A DNA stretch of 64,000 bases from Staphylococcus roterodami. GTDB lineage: Bacteria; Bacillota; Bacilli; Staphylococcales; Staphylococcaceae. The stretch spans positions 372,001 to 436,000 of the forward strand of contig CP092781.1 of assembly GCA_022493055.1 (NCBI GenBank). Reading direction: 5' to 3'. Below are positions 54,898 through 64,000 of the stretch, piece after piece; position 1 is the stretch's first letter, and each line of letters starts with the position of its first letter. A program made the translations under genes and the position numbers. The notes under the pieces are model-generated. The model saw nothing but the letters and a program-made list of their open reading frames with translations. It made no database searches and was not told the DNA's origin.

Positions 54898-55593
54898 ATG
54901 AAATTAAAAAATATTGCTAAAGCAAGTTTAGCACTTGGGATTTTAACAACAGGGATGATTACAACTACTGCTCAGCCAGTAAAAGCAAGTGAGCAAAGCA
55001 GATTATCAGTTACTTCAAAAGATACACAAGAATTAAAAACGTATTATACTGGAACTGGAATTAGTCTTCAAAACGTAAGTGGTTATAGAGAAAAGGATAA
55101 GATGAACATTATTGATGGACCACAACTTAACGTAGTTACATTACTTGGCACAGACAAAGAAAGATTTAAAGACGATGAAGATTATGATGGACTAGATGTA
55201 TTTGTTGTAAGAGAAGGATCAGGTAAACAAGCAGATAATATATCAATTGGTGGAATTACAAAAACAAATGAAAGCAAATATAGAGACACTGTTAAACATG
55301 TAAATATGTTGATTTATAGAAATACAAGTCATAATACTACTACTGTAAAATCGGTATTCCATGACATATATAAAGAAGAAATATCGTTGAAGGAATTAGA
55401 TTTTAAATTAAGAAAACAATTAATTGAAAATCATGATCTTTATAAGACTGAACCTAAAGACAGTAAAATTAAAGTTACTATGGAAAATGGTGATTATTAT
55501 ACTTTTGAATTAAATAAAAAATTACAAGAACACCGAATGGGTGATGTAATAGATGGTACTAAAATAAAAGAAATTAATGTTGAATTAAACTAA
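54898..55593 (+). CDS. ssl11: staphylococcal superantigen-like protein 11
   Basis: 231 aa. Signal ending [43 protein letters not shown]; signature [19 protein letters not shown] and [16 protein letters not shown], very like ssl5. SSL11 binds sialyl-Lewis-X glycans and the IgA receptor Fc-alpha-RI. It is followed after 21 bp by the secreted 496-aa gene, with no terminator between, so both are probably on one Sae-controlled transcript. Confidence 0.92.
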   Translation: MKLKNIAKASLALGILTTGMITTTAQPVKASEQSRLSVTSKDTQELKTYYTGTGISLQNVSGYREKDKMNIIDGPQLNVVTLLGTDKERFKDDEDYDGLDVFVVREGSGKQADNISIGGITKTNESKYRDTVKHVNMLIYRNTSHNTTTVKSVFHDIYKEEISLKELDFKLRKQLIENHDLYKTEPKDSKIKVTMENGDYYTFELNKKLQEHRMGDVIDGTKIKEINVELN

Positions 55594-55614
55594 TTATATT
55601 CGAGGGAGTAAATC

Positions 55615-57105
55615 ATGAGGGAAAATTTTAAATTACGTAAAATGAAAGTCGGTTTAGTATCTGTTGCAATTACTATGTTATATATCATGACAAATGGACA
55701 AGCAGAGGCATCAGAAACCAATCAGGAGCCAAGTACAAATCAAGAATCAAAAGCTGTTTCACAGACTGAACAAAATTCAAAAGAAACAAAAACGGCAGAG
55801 TCTTCTAAGAACTTTGTTAATTTAGATCCTATCAAACCAGGAGCTCAAAAAGTAACAGGTACTACATTACCGAATCAATTGATTTTATTAAGTATTGATA
55901 AAAAAGATGTGAGTTCGGTTGATAGTGGAACAAGTGATTTTGTTATGTCTAAAGGAGATGGAACATTTGAATATCCTTTAAATGATCGAAAGATAGTACA
56001 TAATCAAGAGATAGAAGTAACGTCATCTTCAATGGATGGCTTGTACGACGAAGAGGATGAAGAAGTGGAAGAATCCTCAACTGAAAAAGCAAGTGTTGAG
56101 GAAGAAAGTACAGATGCTAAGGCTACATATACAACACCACGATATGAAAAAGCGTATAAAATACCGAATGAACAGTTAAATAAAGAAAATGGACATCACC
56201 AAGTTTTCATTGAACCTATTACTGAAGGAACAGGTATTATTAAAGGTCATACATCTGTAAAAGGAAAAGTTGCTTTATCTATAAATAATAAATTCATTAA
56301 TTTTGAAACAAATGCTAATGGTGGTCCAAATAAAGAAGAAGCGAAATCTGGATCAGAAGGTATCTGGATGCCTATTGATGAAAAAGGTTACTTTAACTTT
56401 GACTTCAAAACAAAACGTTTTGATAACTTAGAGTTAAAAGAAGGTAATGATATTTCATTAACATTTGCACCTGATGATGAAGAAGACGAAGCATTAAAAC
56501 CTTTAATTTTCAAAACTAAAGTAACAAGTCTAAAAGATATTGATAAAGCAGAAACTAAATACGACCATACTAAAGTTAACAAAGTAAAGGTCTTGAAAGA
56601 TGTTAAAGAAGATTTACATGTAGATGATATTTATGGTAGCTTGTATCATACAGAAAAGGGTAAAGGTATTCTTGATAAAGAAGGTACTAAAGTAATTAAA
56701 GGGAAAACTAAATTCGCAAATGCAGTTGTGAAGGTAGACTCTGAACTAGGTGAAGGTCAAGAATTTCCTGATATGCAAGTCGATGAAAAAGGTGAATTCA
56801 GCTTTGATGTAGATCAAGCCGGTTTTAGATTACATAATGGGGAAACACTAAACTTTACTGTAGTTGATCCTATTACAGGTGAGCTATTACATAAAGGATT
56901 TGTTTCTAAAAACATAGATATTTATGAATCTCCTGAAGAAAAAGCTGATCGTGAGTTTGACGAAAGAATGGAAAACACGCCAGCATATCATAAATTACAT
57001 GGCGATAAAATTGTTGGTTATGATACTAACGGATTCCCGATTACTTGGTTCTATCCATTAGGTGAAAAGAAAGTTGAACGTACAACACCTAAATTAGAAA
57101 AATAA
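55615..57105 (+). CDS. secreted protein with YSIRK-like signal (496 aa)
   Basis: Signal peptide with a YSIRK/GxxS-like core (KLRKMKVGLVSVAI) and cleavage after EASA-type residues near 33. Then a Gln/Ser/Thr/Glu-rich segment, and several beta-sandwich-like units that share a GxxxIxG pattern (PGAQKVTGTTLPNQLILLSI; GTGIIKGHTSVKGKVALSIN; EGTKVIKGKTKFANAVVKVD), each with DEKGxF(N/S)FD. No LPXTG, so it is released or held non-covalently. Function unknown; its position in ssl11's transcript suggests an immune-evasion or matrix role. Confidence 0.75.
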   Translation: MRENFKLRKMKVGLVSVAITMLYIMTNGQAEASETNQEPSTNQESKAVSQTEQNSKETKTAESSKNFVNLDPIKPGAQKVTGTTLPNQLILLSIDKKDVSSVDSGTSDFVMSKGDGTFEYPLNDRKIVHNQEIEVTSSSMDGLYDEEDEEVEESSTEKASVEEESTDAKATYTTPRYEKAYKIPNEQLNKENGHHQVFIEPITEGTGIIKGHTSVKGKVALSINNKFINFETNANGGPNKEEAKSGSEGIWMPIDEKGYFNFDFKTKRFDNLELKEGNDISLTFAPDDEEDEALKPLIFKTKVTSLKDIDKAETKYDHTKVNKVKVLKDVKEDLHVDDIYGSLYHTEKGKGILDKEGTKVIKGKTKFANAVVKVDSELGEGQEFPDMQVDEKGEFSFDVDQAGFRLHNGETLNFTVVDPITGELLHKGFVSKNIDIYESPEEKADREFDERMENTPAYHKLHGDKIVGYDTNGFPITWFYPLGEKKVERTTPKLEK

Positions 57106-57116
57106 TTAATTAAATA

Positions 57117-57184
57117 AAACAGCTTAATGATGTAATGAAATTAGTGAGTTAATCACTAACTTCAACGTCATTGAGCTGTTTTTA
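57117..57184. terminator. terminator between convergent genes
   Basis: AAACAGCTTAATGA / TCATTGAGCTGTTT, 13-14 pairs with one wobble, with T-runs on both sides. Confidence 0.8.
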
Positions 57185-57212
57185 TGTGCTTCGTTACAAA
57201 GTATTAGTGAAT

Positions 57213-57521
57213 TTATTTTACGTGTTCATATTTTGAAACATCAAAGCCGTCTTGTTTAGCTTTGTTGATAATGTCTTTGATTGAATGTAGTCCTTTATCG
57301 GCGAAGTATGATCTTAAGTTGTCTTTTGTAGCTTGGTCAGCATTCTTATCTAATAACACATCGATATAACTTAACTCGTGTTCTAAGAAGTTTGCGTCAT
57401 CATGTAGTACGAGTCCATTTTGAGAATAAACTTTCGCATCTGCTTGATTACCATATCCAACAACGCCAGTTGCTAATACACCTACCATTGCCGTAGCTAC
57501 TAAAACTTTTTTAAATTTCAT
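57213..57521 (-). CDS. spn: staphylococcal peroxidase inhibitor SPIN
   Basis: 102-aa precursor. Signal peptide ends ADA; the mature protein starts KVYSQNGLVLHDDANFLEHE, whose first residues form the hairpin that plugs the active-site channel of neutrophil myeloperoxidase (known for SPIN). The rest is a three-helix bundle. ATG 57521 chosen: GAGGAGTGATAGAT precedes it, and the GTG three codons earlier is in that site. Faces the ssl11 operon. Confidence 0.95.
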   Translation of the reverse strand: MKFKKVLVATAMVGVLATGVVGYGNQADAKVYSQNGLVLHDDANFLEHELSYIDVLLDKNADQATKDNLRSYFADKGLHSIKDIINKAKQDGFDVSKYEHVK

Positions 57522-57884
57522 ATCTATCACTCCTCTAAAAATTGTAACTCTATCATAACACTGAATATTGAGAAAATTACGTTTATTAAGTCGATTTAAT
57601 AATTTTTAATAAATAGTTAAAGCGACAAATATTGTTTAAATGCAATTAATCTTTAATACGATGCTTATATTTCTTAGTATTGAGAAGTAGATTTCGAAGA
57701 TATTTTAATTCAAATGAAACAATAATAAAAAAATGATGCAACATAATAATAAGTACAAATTTAATTAATAAATTAAATTGATTGTATATGTATATTTTGG
57801 TAACGTAAAAGAGAAATATACAAAATAATTAATTATTTATATGAAAAGAGAATATAAATGAAGTATAAAACAGAGAGACGTGAA
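57522..57884. other. AT-rich intergenic region between spn and the lpl cluster
   Basis: No gene. It should contain divergent promoters. For spn a TGTTATGAT extended -10 is seen at 57552-57557 (minus strand); no convincing SaeR box at the ssl spacing was found. Confidence 0.5.
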
Positions 57885-58673
57885 ATGATGGGGAATTTAA
57901 AATGTTTTGCATTGTACATAAGCGTTATGATTTTAATATTTACGATAGCAGGTTGTGGCAAAGGTAATGAAACAAAAGAAGGTTCAAAAGAAGAACAAAT
58001 CAAAAAGAGCTTTGCGAAAACGTTAGATATGTATCCAATTAAGAATCTCGAGGACTTATATGACAAAGAAGGATATCGAGATGGTGAATTTAAAAAGGGA
58101 GATAAGGGGACGTGGGTTATCAGTTCAGTAATGGTTAAACAGCCAAAAGGTGAAATTATGAAATCAAGAGGGATGTATCTATTTTTAAATAGAAATACAA
58201 GAACCGCAAAAGGATATTTTATTGTAGATGAAACAAGTAATGATACTTTAAAAAAGACAGAGGATAAAGAAAAACGTTATCCAGTAAAGATGGTGAATAA
58301 TAAAATAGTACCTATTGATCCAATTAATGATGAAGGTGTAAAAAAAGAAATAGAAAATTTTAAGTTTTTCTCACAATATGGTGATTTTAAAGAATTAAAA
58401 AATTATAAAAATGGAGAGGTTTCATACAATTCTGAAGCCCCTATCTACTCAGCAAAATATCAACTGAAAAATAATGATTATAATGTAAAGCAATTACGTA
58501 AAAGATATGATATACCAACAGAAAAGGCTCCCAAATTGTTGTTGAAAGGTACTGGAGATTTAAAAGGTTCATCAATCGGACATAAGGACATTGAGTTTAC
58601 ATTCGTGGAGAATCAAGAAGAGAATATATTTTTTACTGATAGTTTAGAGTTTACCCCAAGTGAGGACTATTAG
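57885..58673 (+). CDS. tandem lipoprotein Lpl, copy 1
   Basis: DUF576-type lipoprotein: signal with lipobox IAGC, Glu/Lys linker, near-invariant block [20 protein letters not shown] and [18 protein letters not shown], then a variable C-terminal beta domain ending with [14 protein letters not shown]. Lpl proteins are surface lipoproteins that activate TLR2 and promote host-cell invasion (family knowledge). ATG 57885 follows GAGAGACGTGAA. First gene of the array. Confidence 0.88.
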   Translation: MMGNLKCFALYISVMILIFTIAGCGKGNETKEGSKEEQIKKSFAKTLDMYPIKNLEDLYDKEGYRDGEFKKGDKGTWVISSVMVKQPKGEIMKSRGMYLFLNRNTRTAKGYFIVDETSNDTLKKTEDKEKRYPVKMVNNKIVPIDPINDEGVKKEIENFKFFSQYGDFKELKNYKNGEVSYNSEAPIYSAKYQLKNNDYNVKQLRKRYDIPTEKAPKLLLKGTGDLKGSSIGHKDIEFTFVENQEENIFFTDSLEFTPSEDY

Positions 58674-58701
58674 CTATGATAAAAAAAGGGGATACGGAAC
58701 A

Positions 58702-59475
58702 ATGAATAATTTTAGAAAATGTACGTTGTGTATAGGTACGTCGGTCTTAATTCTATTAGTATCAGGTTGCGGTGGCGTATTTGACACTCCTAAAGAACCA
58801 AAAGAAGAACAAATCAAAAAGAGCTTTGCGAAAACGTTAGATATGTACCCAATTAAGAATCTCGAGGACTTATATGACAAAGAAGGATATCGAGATGGCG
58901 AATTTAAAAAGGGCGACAAAGGAATGTGGACTATATATACAGATTTTGCCAAAAGTAATAAACCGGATGAATTGAATGATGAAGGTATGGTTTTAAATCT
59001 GGATAGGAATACTAGAACCGCTAAAGGTCATTATTTTGTTACTACATTTTACCGGAATGGTAAACTACCAGATGAAAAGAATTATAAAATTGAAATGAAA
59101 AATAATAAGATTATTTTATTAGATGAAGTAAAAGATGATAAGCTCAAGCAGAAAATAGAAAACTTTAAATTTTTCGGTCAATATGCAAATCTTAAAGAAT
59201 TGAAAAAATGTAATAATGGTGATGTTTCAATTAATGAAAATGTTCCTAGTTATGATGTTGAATACAAAATGAGCAATAAAGATGAAATAGTTAAGGAATT
59301 AAGAAGTCGTTATAATATTTCGACTGAAAAATCACCTATATTAAAAATGCATATTGATGGGGACCTGAAAGGCAGTTCTGTAGGTTATAGAAAGTTAGAA
59401 ATTGACTTTTCAAAACGTGAAAACAGCAAATTATCAGTCATTGAATTTTTAAGTTATAAACCAGCGAAAAAATAG
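58702..59475 (+). CDS. tandem lipoprotein Lpl, copy 2
   Basis: 257 aa, start ATG 58702 (GGGGATACGGAACA site). Lipobox VSGC with a linker different from copy 1 ([14 protein letters not shown]), the same invariant block, and a C-terminal part of the group with [12 protein letters not shown] and [20 protein letters not shown]. Only 28 bp after copy 1; part of one transcript. Confidence 0.88.
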   Translation: MNNFRKCTLCIGTSVLILLVSGCGGVFDTPKEPKEEQIKKSFAKTLDMYPIKNLEDLYDKEGYRDGEFKKGDKGMWTIYTDFAKSNKPDELNDEGMVLNLDRNTRTAKGHYFVTTFYRNGKLPDEKNYKIEMKNNKIILLDEVKDDKLKQKIENFKFFGQYANLKELKKCNNGDVSINENVPSYDVEYKMSNKDEIVKELRSRYNISTEKSPILKMHIDGDLKGSSVGYRKLEIDFSKRENSKLSVIEFLSYKPAKK

Positions 59476-59505
59476 TATTGATAAGGAATATTAGGGTGTG
59501 AAAAA

Positions 59506-60294
59506 ATGGAATATCTAAAAAAGTTTGCATTGTACATAAGTATCTTGATTTTAATAGTTATTGTAGCAGGTTGTGGCAAAAGTGATGAAAGAAAAGAAGA
59601 TTCAAAAGAAGCACAAATCAAAAAGAGCTTTGCGAAAACGTTAGATATGTACCCAATTAAGAATCTCGAGGATTTATACGACAAAGAAGGATATCGAGAT
59701 GGAGAGTTTGAAAAAGACGACAAAGGGATGTGGACGATATACACAGATTTCGCCAAAAATAATAGACCAGGTGTATTAGATAATGAAGGTATGATTTTAA
59801 ATTTGGATAGAAATACACGTACGGCCAAGGGATATTATTTTGTAGATACTATATATGACAATCATGAAAACTCTTATAGTAAAAATTATAGAGTTGAGAT
59901 GAAAAACAATAAAATTATTTTATTAGACAATGTGGAAGATCAAAAACTTAAAGAAAGAATAGAAAACTTTAAATTTTTCGGACAATATGCTGATTTCAAG
60001 AGTTTGAAAAGTTACAACAATGGCGACGTTTCAATTAATAGTAATGTTCCAAGTTATGACGCGAAATTTAAAATGAGTAATAAAGATGAAAATGTTAAGC
60101 AATTAAGAAGCCGTTATAACATTCCTACTGATAAAGCTCCAATATTAAAAATGCACATTGATGGGGACTTAAAAGGCAGTTCCGTTGGATATAAAAAGTT
60201 AGAAATAGACTTTTCAAAAGAAGAAAATAGCGAATTATCAGTAGTCGATTCACTAAATTTTCAACCTGCCAAAAAAAATAAAGGTGATGAATGA
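59506..60294 (+). CDS. tandem lipoprotein Lpl, copy 3
   Basis: 262 aa. Lipobox VAGC; invariant block; C-terminal half nearly the same type as copy 2 ([31 protein letters not shown]). Copies 2 and 3 look like a recent duplication with divergence in the mid region ([14 protein letters not shown]). Confidence 0.88.
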   Translation: MEYLKKFALYISILILIVIVAGCGKSDERKEDSKEAQIKKSFAKTLDMYPIKNLEDLYDKEGYRDGEFEKDDKGMWTIYTDFAKNNRPGVLDNEGMILNLDRNTRTAKGYYFVDTIYDNHENSYSKNYRVEMKNNKIILLDNVEDQKLKERIENFKFFGQYADFKSLKSYNNGDVSINSNVPSYDAKFKMSNKDENVKQLRSRYNIPTDKAPILKMHIDGDLKGSSVGYKKLEIDFSKEENSELSVVDSLNFQPAKKNKGDE

Positions 60295-60312
60295 TAGGGA
60301 GGGTGTGAAACG

Positions 60313-61095
60313 ATGGGATATTCAAAAAGTTTTGCATTGTACATAAGTGTTATGATTTTAATATTTACGATAGCAGGTTGTGGCAAAAGTGATGAAACAA
60401 AAGAAGGTTCAAAAGAAGAACAAATCAAAAAGAGTTTTGCGAAAACGTTAGATATGTACCCTATTAAGAATCTCGAGGATTTATATGACAAAGAAGGATA
60501 TCGAGATGGCGAATTTAAAAAGGGCGATAAGGGGACGTGGACTTTACTCACAAGTTTTTCAAAAAGTAACAAGCCAGGCGAGATAGATGACGAAGGTATG
60601 GTTTTATTCCTTAATAGAAATACAAAGAAGGCAACAGGATATTATTACACGAGCAAAGTTCATGATGAATTTAATGAAAAAGATCAACAAAAAAAATATC
60701 ATGTTGAATTAAAAAATAATAAGATAGTACTTTTGGATAAAGTAGAAGATCCAAAGCTCAAAAATAAAATAGAAAATTTTAAATTCTTTAGTCAGTATGC
60801 TGATTTTAGAGATCTTAAAAATTATAAAAATGGAAATATATCAAGTACAGATAATGTGCCAAGATACGATGCAGAATATAAAATGAGTAATACGGATAAA
60901 AATGTAAAAAAACTTAGAGAAGTTTATCCGATTACAACCAAAAAGTCACCAGTATTAAAATTACATATAGATGGCGACATAAAAGGAAGTTCAGTTGGTT
61001 ATAAAAATATAGAATATAATTTTTCAAAAGTAAAAGACCAAGAAACTGCTGTAAGAGATTTTGTGAATTATGGACCATCTGATGGAGGTAGCTAA
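60313..61095 (+). CDS. tandem lipoprotein Lpl, copy 4
   Basis: 260 aa. Lipobox IAGC; the signal-to-invariant-block DNA is nearly identical to copy 1 and copy 5, while the C-terminus belongs to the group [19 protein letters not shown] shared with copy 6. GGAGGGTGTGAAACG ribosome site. Confidence 0.88.
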   Translation: MGYSKSFALYISVMILIFTIAGCGKSDETKEGSKEEQIKKSFAKTLDMYPIKNLEDLYDKEGYRDGEFKKGDKGTWTLLTSFSKSNKPGEIDDEGMVLFLNRNTKKATGYYYTSKVHDEFNEKDQQKKYHVELKNNKIVLLDKVEDPKLKNKIENFKFFSQYADFRDLKNYKNGNISSTDNVPRYDAEYKMSNTDKNVKKLREVYPITTKKSPVLKLHIDGDIKGSSVGYKNIEYNFSKVKDQETAVRDFVNYGPSDGGS

Positions 61096-61142
61096 AATTT
61101 ATTAGGTTTAGAAACAATTCTAAAATAGAGAGACGTGAAAAG

Positions 61143-61937
61143 ATGGGATATTTAAAAAGGATTGGAATGTGCATAAGCGTTATGATTTTAATATTTGCGA
61201 TAGCAGGTTGTGGCAAAGGTAATGAAACAAAAGAAGGTTCAAAAGAAGAACAAATCAAAAATAGCTTTGCGAAAACGTTAGATATGTATCCAATCAAAAA
61301 CCTCGAAGATTTATACGACAAAGAAGGATATCGAGATGGAGAATTTAAAAAAGATGATAAGGGCACGTGGGTATTGTATTCAGCTATGGTGTCGAGTCCA
61401 AAAAGTGAGGAATTAAAATCTCGAGGAATGATATTAAAAATAGATAGAAACAAGCGAACAGCCGAAGGTAATTATTTCATTAGAGCATTGAAAGAAGATA
61501 AAAATCATGATGTTCAAAAAAATGAAAAGAGATATCCAGTTAAATTGGTGAATAATAGGATAGTTTTGGTAAAAGATGTTAAAGATAAAAAGTTGAAAGA
61601 TGAAATAGAGTCTTTTAAATTATTTTCACAATATGGAAACTTTAATCATTTTGATAAAAATGAGATTACTAATATTTCATATAATCCTAATGCTCCCAAT
61701 TATTCTGCAGAATATAAAATGAAGAAAAATGATAGAAACATTCAACAGTTGAAAAAGAGATTTAATATAAAATCTAGCAAGACACCAAAATTATTGTATA
61801 AGGGATCTGGAGATATAAAGGGGTCTTCTGTAGGATATAAGGAAATAGAAATCATATTTAGTAGAAGTAAAGAAGAAAGCATTTATTATGTTGACAGCGT
61901 TGAGTTCGTTCCAAGTAACAAAATGACAAAAAGTTGA
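61143..61937 (+). CDS. tandem lipoprotein Lpl, copy 5
   Basis: 264 aa. N-terminus of copy-1 type ([18 protein letters not shown]), with an Asn for Lys at the block start (KNSFAKTL). Distinct C-terminal domain: [39 protein letters not shown]. Mosaic between groups. Confidence 0.88.
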   Translation: MGYLKRIGMCISVMILIFAIAGCGKGNETKEGSKEEQIKNSFAKTLDMYPIKNLEDLYDKEGYRDGEFKKDDKGTWVLYSAMVSSPKSEELKSRGMILKIDRNKRTAEGNYFIRALKEDKNHDVQKNEKRYPVKLVNNRIVLVKDVKDKKLKDEIESFKLFSQYGNFNHFDKNEITNISYNPNAPNYSAEYKMKKNDRNIQQLKKRFNIKSSKTPKLLYKGSGDIKGSSVGYKEIEIIFSRSKEESIYYVDSVEFVPSNKMTKS

Positions 61938-61982
61938 TATTAGTCAACAAAAGAAAATATTGAGAATAAAGAGAGTTGTGAA

Positions 61983-62777
61983 ATGATGGGTTATTTAAAA
62001 AGACTTGTATTGTACATAGTTATTATGGTTATGAGTGTTTTTATAATAGGTTGTGATAAATCAAGCGATACTTCAGAAAAGCCAAAAGAAGATTCAAAAG
62101 AAGAACAAATCAAAAAGAGTTTTGCGAAAACGTTAGTTATGTATCCAATTAAGAATCTCGAGGATTTATATGATAAAGAAGGATATCGTGATGGGGAATT
62201 TAAAAAGGGCGATAAAGGGACGTGGACAATATCAACAGATTTTGCTAAAAGCAACAAACCAGGTGAAATGGATAGTGAAGGTATGATACTACATTTGAAT
62301 AGAAATACGAGGACGGCAACTGGGTATTATACAGTAAGAACAACTTATGATGAAATGGGCAAGATGACACGCGAAAAAAATTACCGTGTTGAACTTAAAA
62401 ATAATAAGATAGTGTCTTTAGATAAAGTAGAAGATGAAAATCTTAAACATAAAATAGAAAATTTTAAATTTTTCGGGCAATATGCAGATTTTAAAGACTT
62501 GAAAAATTATAAAAATGGAAGAATATCTATCAATGAAAATGCTCCGTTTTATGAAGCAGAGTACAAAATGAATAATAGTGATGGAAATGTAAAAAAACTT
62601 AGAGAAAATTACCCAATTACATCCAAGAAGTCTCCGATATTAAAACTGCATATAGACGGAGATATTAAAGGTAGCTCAGTTGGATATAAGCAGATAGAGT
62701 ACACGTTTTCTAAGGAGAAAGATGATGAGACTTTTATCAGTGATTTTTTGAACTTCGGACCATCACATAGTAATTAG
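61983..62777 (+). CDS. tandem lipoprotein Lpl, copy 6
   Basis: 264 aa. New signal type ([10 protein letters not shown]) with linker [20 protein letters not shown]; invariant block reads LVMYP instead of LDMYP. C-terminus of copy-4 type. Start MMGYLKR after GAGAGTTGTGAA. Confidence 0.88.
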   Translation: MMGYLKRLVLYIVIMVMSVFIIGCDKSSDTSEKPKEDSKEEQIKKSFAKTLVMYPIKNLEDLYDKEGYRDGEFKKGDKGTWTISTDFAKSNKPGEMDSEGMILHLNRNTRTATGYYTVRTTYDEMGKMTREKNYRVELKNNKIVSLDKVEDENLKHKIENFKFFGQYADFKDLKNYKNGRISINENAPFYEAEYKMNNSDGNVKKLRENYPITSKKSPILKLHIDGDIKGSSVGYKQIEYTFSKEKDDETFISDFLNFGPSHSN

Positions 62778-62826
62778 TATATAAACCCAAGTGTATAAAC
62801 TATTTTAAAAACGAGAGAGATGTGAA

Positions 62827-63621
62827 ATGATGAGATATTTAAAAAGAGTTGTACTGTACATAATTGTTATGGTTTTGAGTGTTTTTATAATAGGTTGTGA
62901 TAAATCAAGCGATACTTCAGAAAAGCCAAAAGAAGATTCAAAAGAAGCACAAATTAAAAAGAGTTTTGCAAAAACGTTAGATATGTACCCTACTGAAAAT
63001 CTAGAAGACTTTTATGACAAAGAGGGATATCGAGATGGCGAATTTAAAAAAGATGATAAAGGGACTTGGCTAATTAGATCTGAAATAGTTAAACAGCCAA
63101 AGGGCAAAGTGATGAAAACAAGAGGTATGCAATTATATATTAATAGAAATACCAAAACAGCCAAAGGTTTCTTTGTTTTGAAAGAAATAAGTGAAAATAA
63201 CAATCGTGTAAATAAAGATAAGGAGGAAAAATACGAAGTGAAAATGGTAGGAAATAAAATTATTCCTACTGAACAAATTAATGACGAGAAAATAAAAAAA
63301 GAAATTGAAAACTTCAAGTTTTTTGTGCAATATGGAAACTTTAAAAATTTCGAAAAATACAAAAACGGTGAGTTTTCATATAATCCTGAAGCACCAATCT
63401 ATTCGGCTAAATATCAATTACACAACGATGATTACAATGTAAGACAACTACGTAAAAGATATGACATTTCAACAAAAGAAACACCGAAGTTAATTTTGAA
63501 AGGTGGAGGAGATTTAAAAGATTCCTCAGTTGGTCAAAACGATATTGAATTTACTTTTGTTGAAAGAAAAGGTGAGAATATTTATTTTAACGATAGTGTT
63601 GAATTCATACCAAGTAAGTAA
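62827..63621 (+). CDS. tandem lipoprotein Lpl, copy 7
   Basis: 264 aa. N-terminal 65 residues as in copy 6; block variant [11 protein letters not shown]. The C-terminal domain matches copy 1 ([40 protein letters not shown]). Another N/C recombination product. Confidence 0.88.
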   Translation: MMRYLKRVVLYIIVMVLSVFIIGCDKSSDTSEKPKEDSKEAQIKKSFAKTLDMYPTENLEDFYDKEGYRDGEFKKDDKGTWLIRSEIVKQPKGKVMKTRGMQLYINRNTKTAKGFFVLKEISENNNRVNKDKEEKYEVKMVGNKIIPTEQINDEKIKKEIENFKFFVQYGNFKNFEKYKNGEFSYNPEAPIYSAKYQLHNDDYNVRQLRKRYDISTKETPKLILKGGGDLKDSSVGQNDIEFTFVERKGENIYFNDSVEFIPSK

Positions 63622-63690
63622 AGTTAAATTACAATGTGTGGTTTGATGAAATAATCAAATATCAAAAAATGTGCAAAGAGATGTGACAAG

Positions 63691-64000
63691 ATGAAGTGTT
63701 TTCAGAAATTATACATATTTATATTAATTTTAATCGTATTAATAGCAGGATGCGAAAGTAATAAGATCACTGGAGATTCAAAAGAAACACAAATCAAAAA
63801 GAGTTTTGCGAAAACATTAGATGTATACCCTACGAAAAATCTAGAAGACTTTTATGACAAAGAAGGATATCGAGATGGAGAATTTAAAAAAGGTGATAAA
63901 GGTACATGGGTTATTAGATCTGAAATGACAACTGAACTAAAAGATGAAAATATGGAATCCAAAGGTATGGTCGTACGTCTAAATAGAAATAGCAGAACAT
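63691..64000 (+). CDS. tandem lipoprotein Lpl, copy 8 (cut by right edge)
   Basis: 103 codons visible. Signal with lipobox IAGC, linker [15 protein letters not shown], block variant [13 protein letters not shown], then [20 protein letters not shown]. The rest lies outside the window. Shows that the array continues to the right. Confidence 0.88.
   Translation, partial: MKCFQKLYIFILILIVLIAGCESNKITGDSKETQIKKSFAKTLDVYPTKNLEDFYDKEGYRDGEFKKGDKGTWVIRSEMTTELKDENMESKGMVVRLNRNSRT

Noticed and set aside
57552..57601. SaeR box for spn
   Set aside because: ATTAA/CTTAA words are present upstream, but spacing does not fit the N6 repeat or the 39-nt offset, so I do not claim a site.
57858..63860. CRISPR-like direct repeats
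   Set aside because: The repeats are the conserved coding block of the lpl genes spaced by about 800 bp; there is no short repeat-spacer array in the window.

Overview
The window is chromosomal DNA of Staphylococcus aureus. It is AT-rich and carries species-marker loci in the expected order: the 3' end of rpsR used as an attachment site, selX, ahpCF, nfrA, tcyP, xpt-pbuX-guaB-guaA, the ssl1-ssl11 superantigen-like cluster split by hsdM/hsdS, spn (SPIN) and the tandem lpl lipoproteins. The species call rests on reading these proteins, not on a database search.

Region 1 (1-12652) is most of a staphylococcal pathogenicity island (SaPI). It runs from the integrase, cut by the left edge, through a divergent Stl-type repressor with a three-palindrome operator, small early genes, primase and Rep helicase, a repeat-rich replication origin, a LexA-controlled packaging operon (winged-helix protein, CpmA, CpmB, two further small proteins, TerS) and one cargo gene, an acetamidase/formamidase. 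It ends at attR, a copy of the 3' end of rpsR (Lys-Glu-Glu-Gln-stop). No classical superantigen cargo is seen inside the sequenced part.

Region 2 (12653-14900) is a scar of earlier events: a decayed second SaPI integrase, an IS3-type end, a probable small RNA and selX with a perfect SaeR box.

Region 3 (14900-34080) is core chromosome: lipoproteins, stress and membrane proteins, the PerR-type ahpC-ahpF operon, nfrA, a tcyP cystine transporter broken by an apparent loss of one copy of a 5-bp repeat, a coiled-coil DNA-binding protein, a sigma-B-type stress gene, and the guanine-riboswitch-controlled xpt-pbuX-guaB-guaA purine salvage/GMP run.

Region 4 (34080-40464) is a junkyard and accessory zone: a STAR-like repeat, broken IS1182-type and IS3-type transposases, a remnant of another SaPI (DUF1474 plus primase), a MazF/PemK-like toxin gene with a strongly predicted small RNA starting at its stop codon, a YjdF gene with a probable riboswitch leader, a DUF523 gene, and a DUF1304/NmrA-like pair.

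Region 5 (40464-64000) is genomic island nu-Sa-alpha: eleven intact ssl genes, a type I restriction-modification hsdM-hsdS pair between ssl10 and ssl11, a secreted protein with a YSIRK-like signal, SPIN, and at least eight tandem lipoprotein genes, the last cut by the right edge. All eleven ssl promoters share one rigid layout: a SaeR-like box exactly 39 nt before the -10, and a palindromic element exactly 23 nt after the start of the -10. The window therefore combines two mobile or semi-mobile virulence islands with a decayed zone between them.
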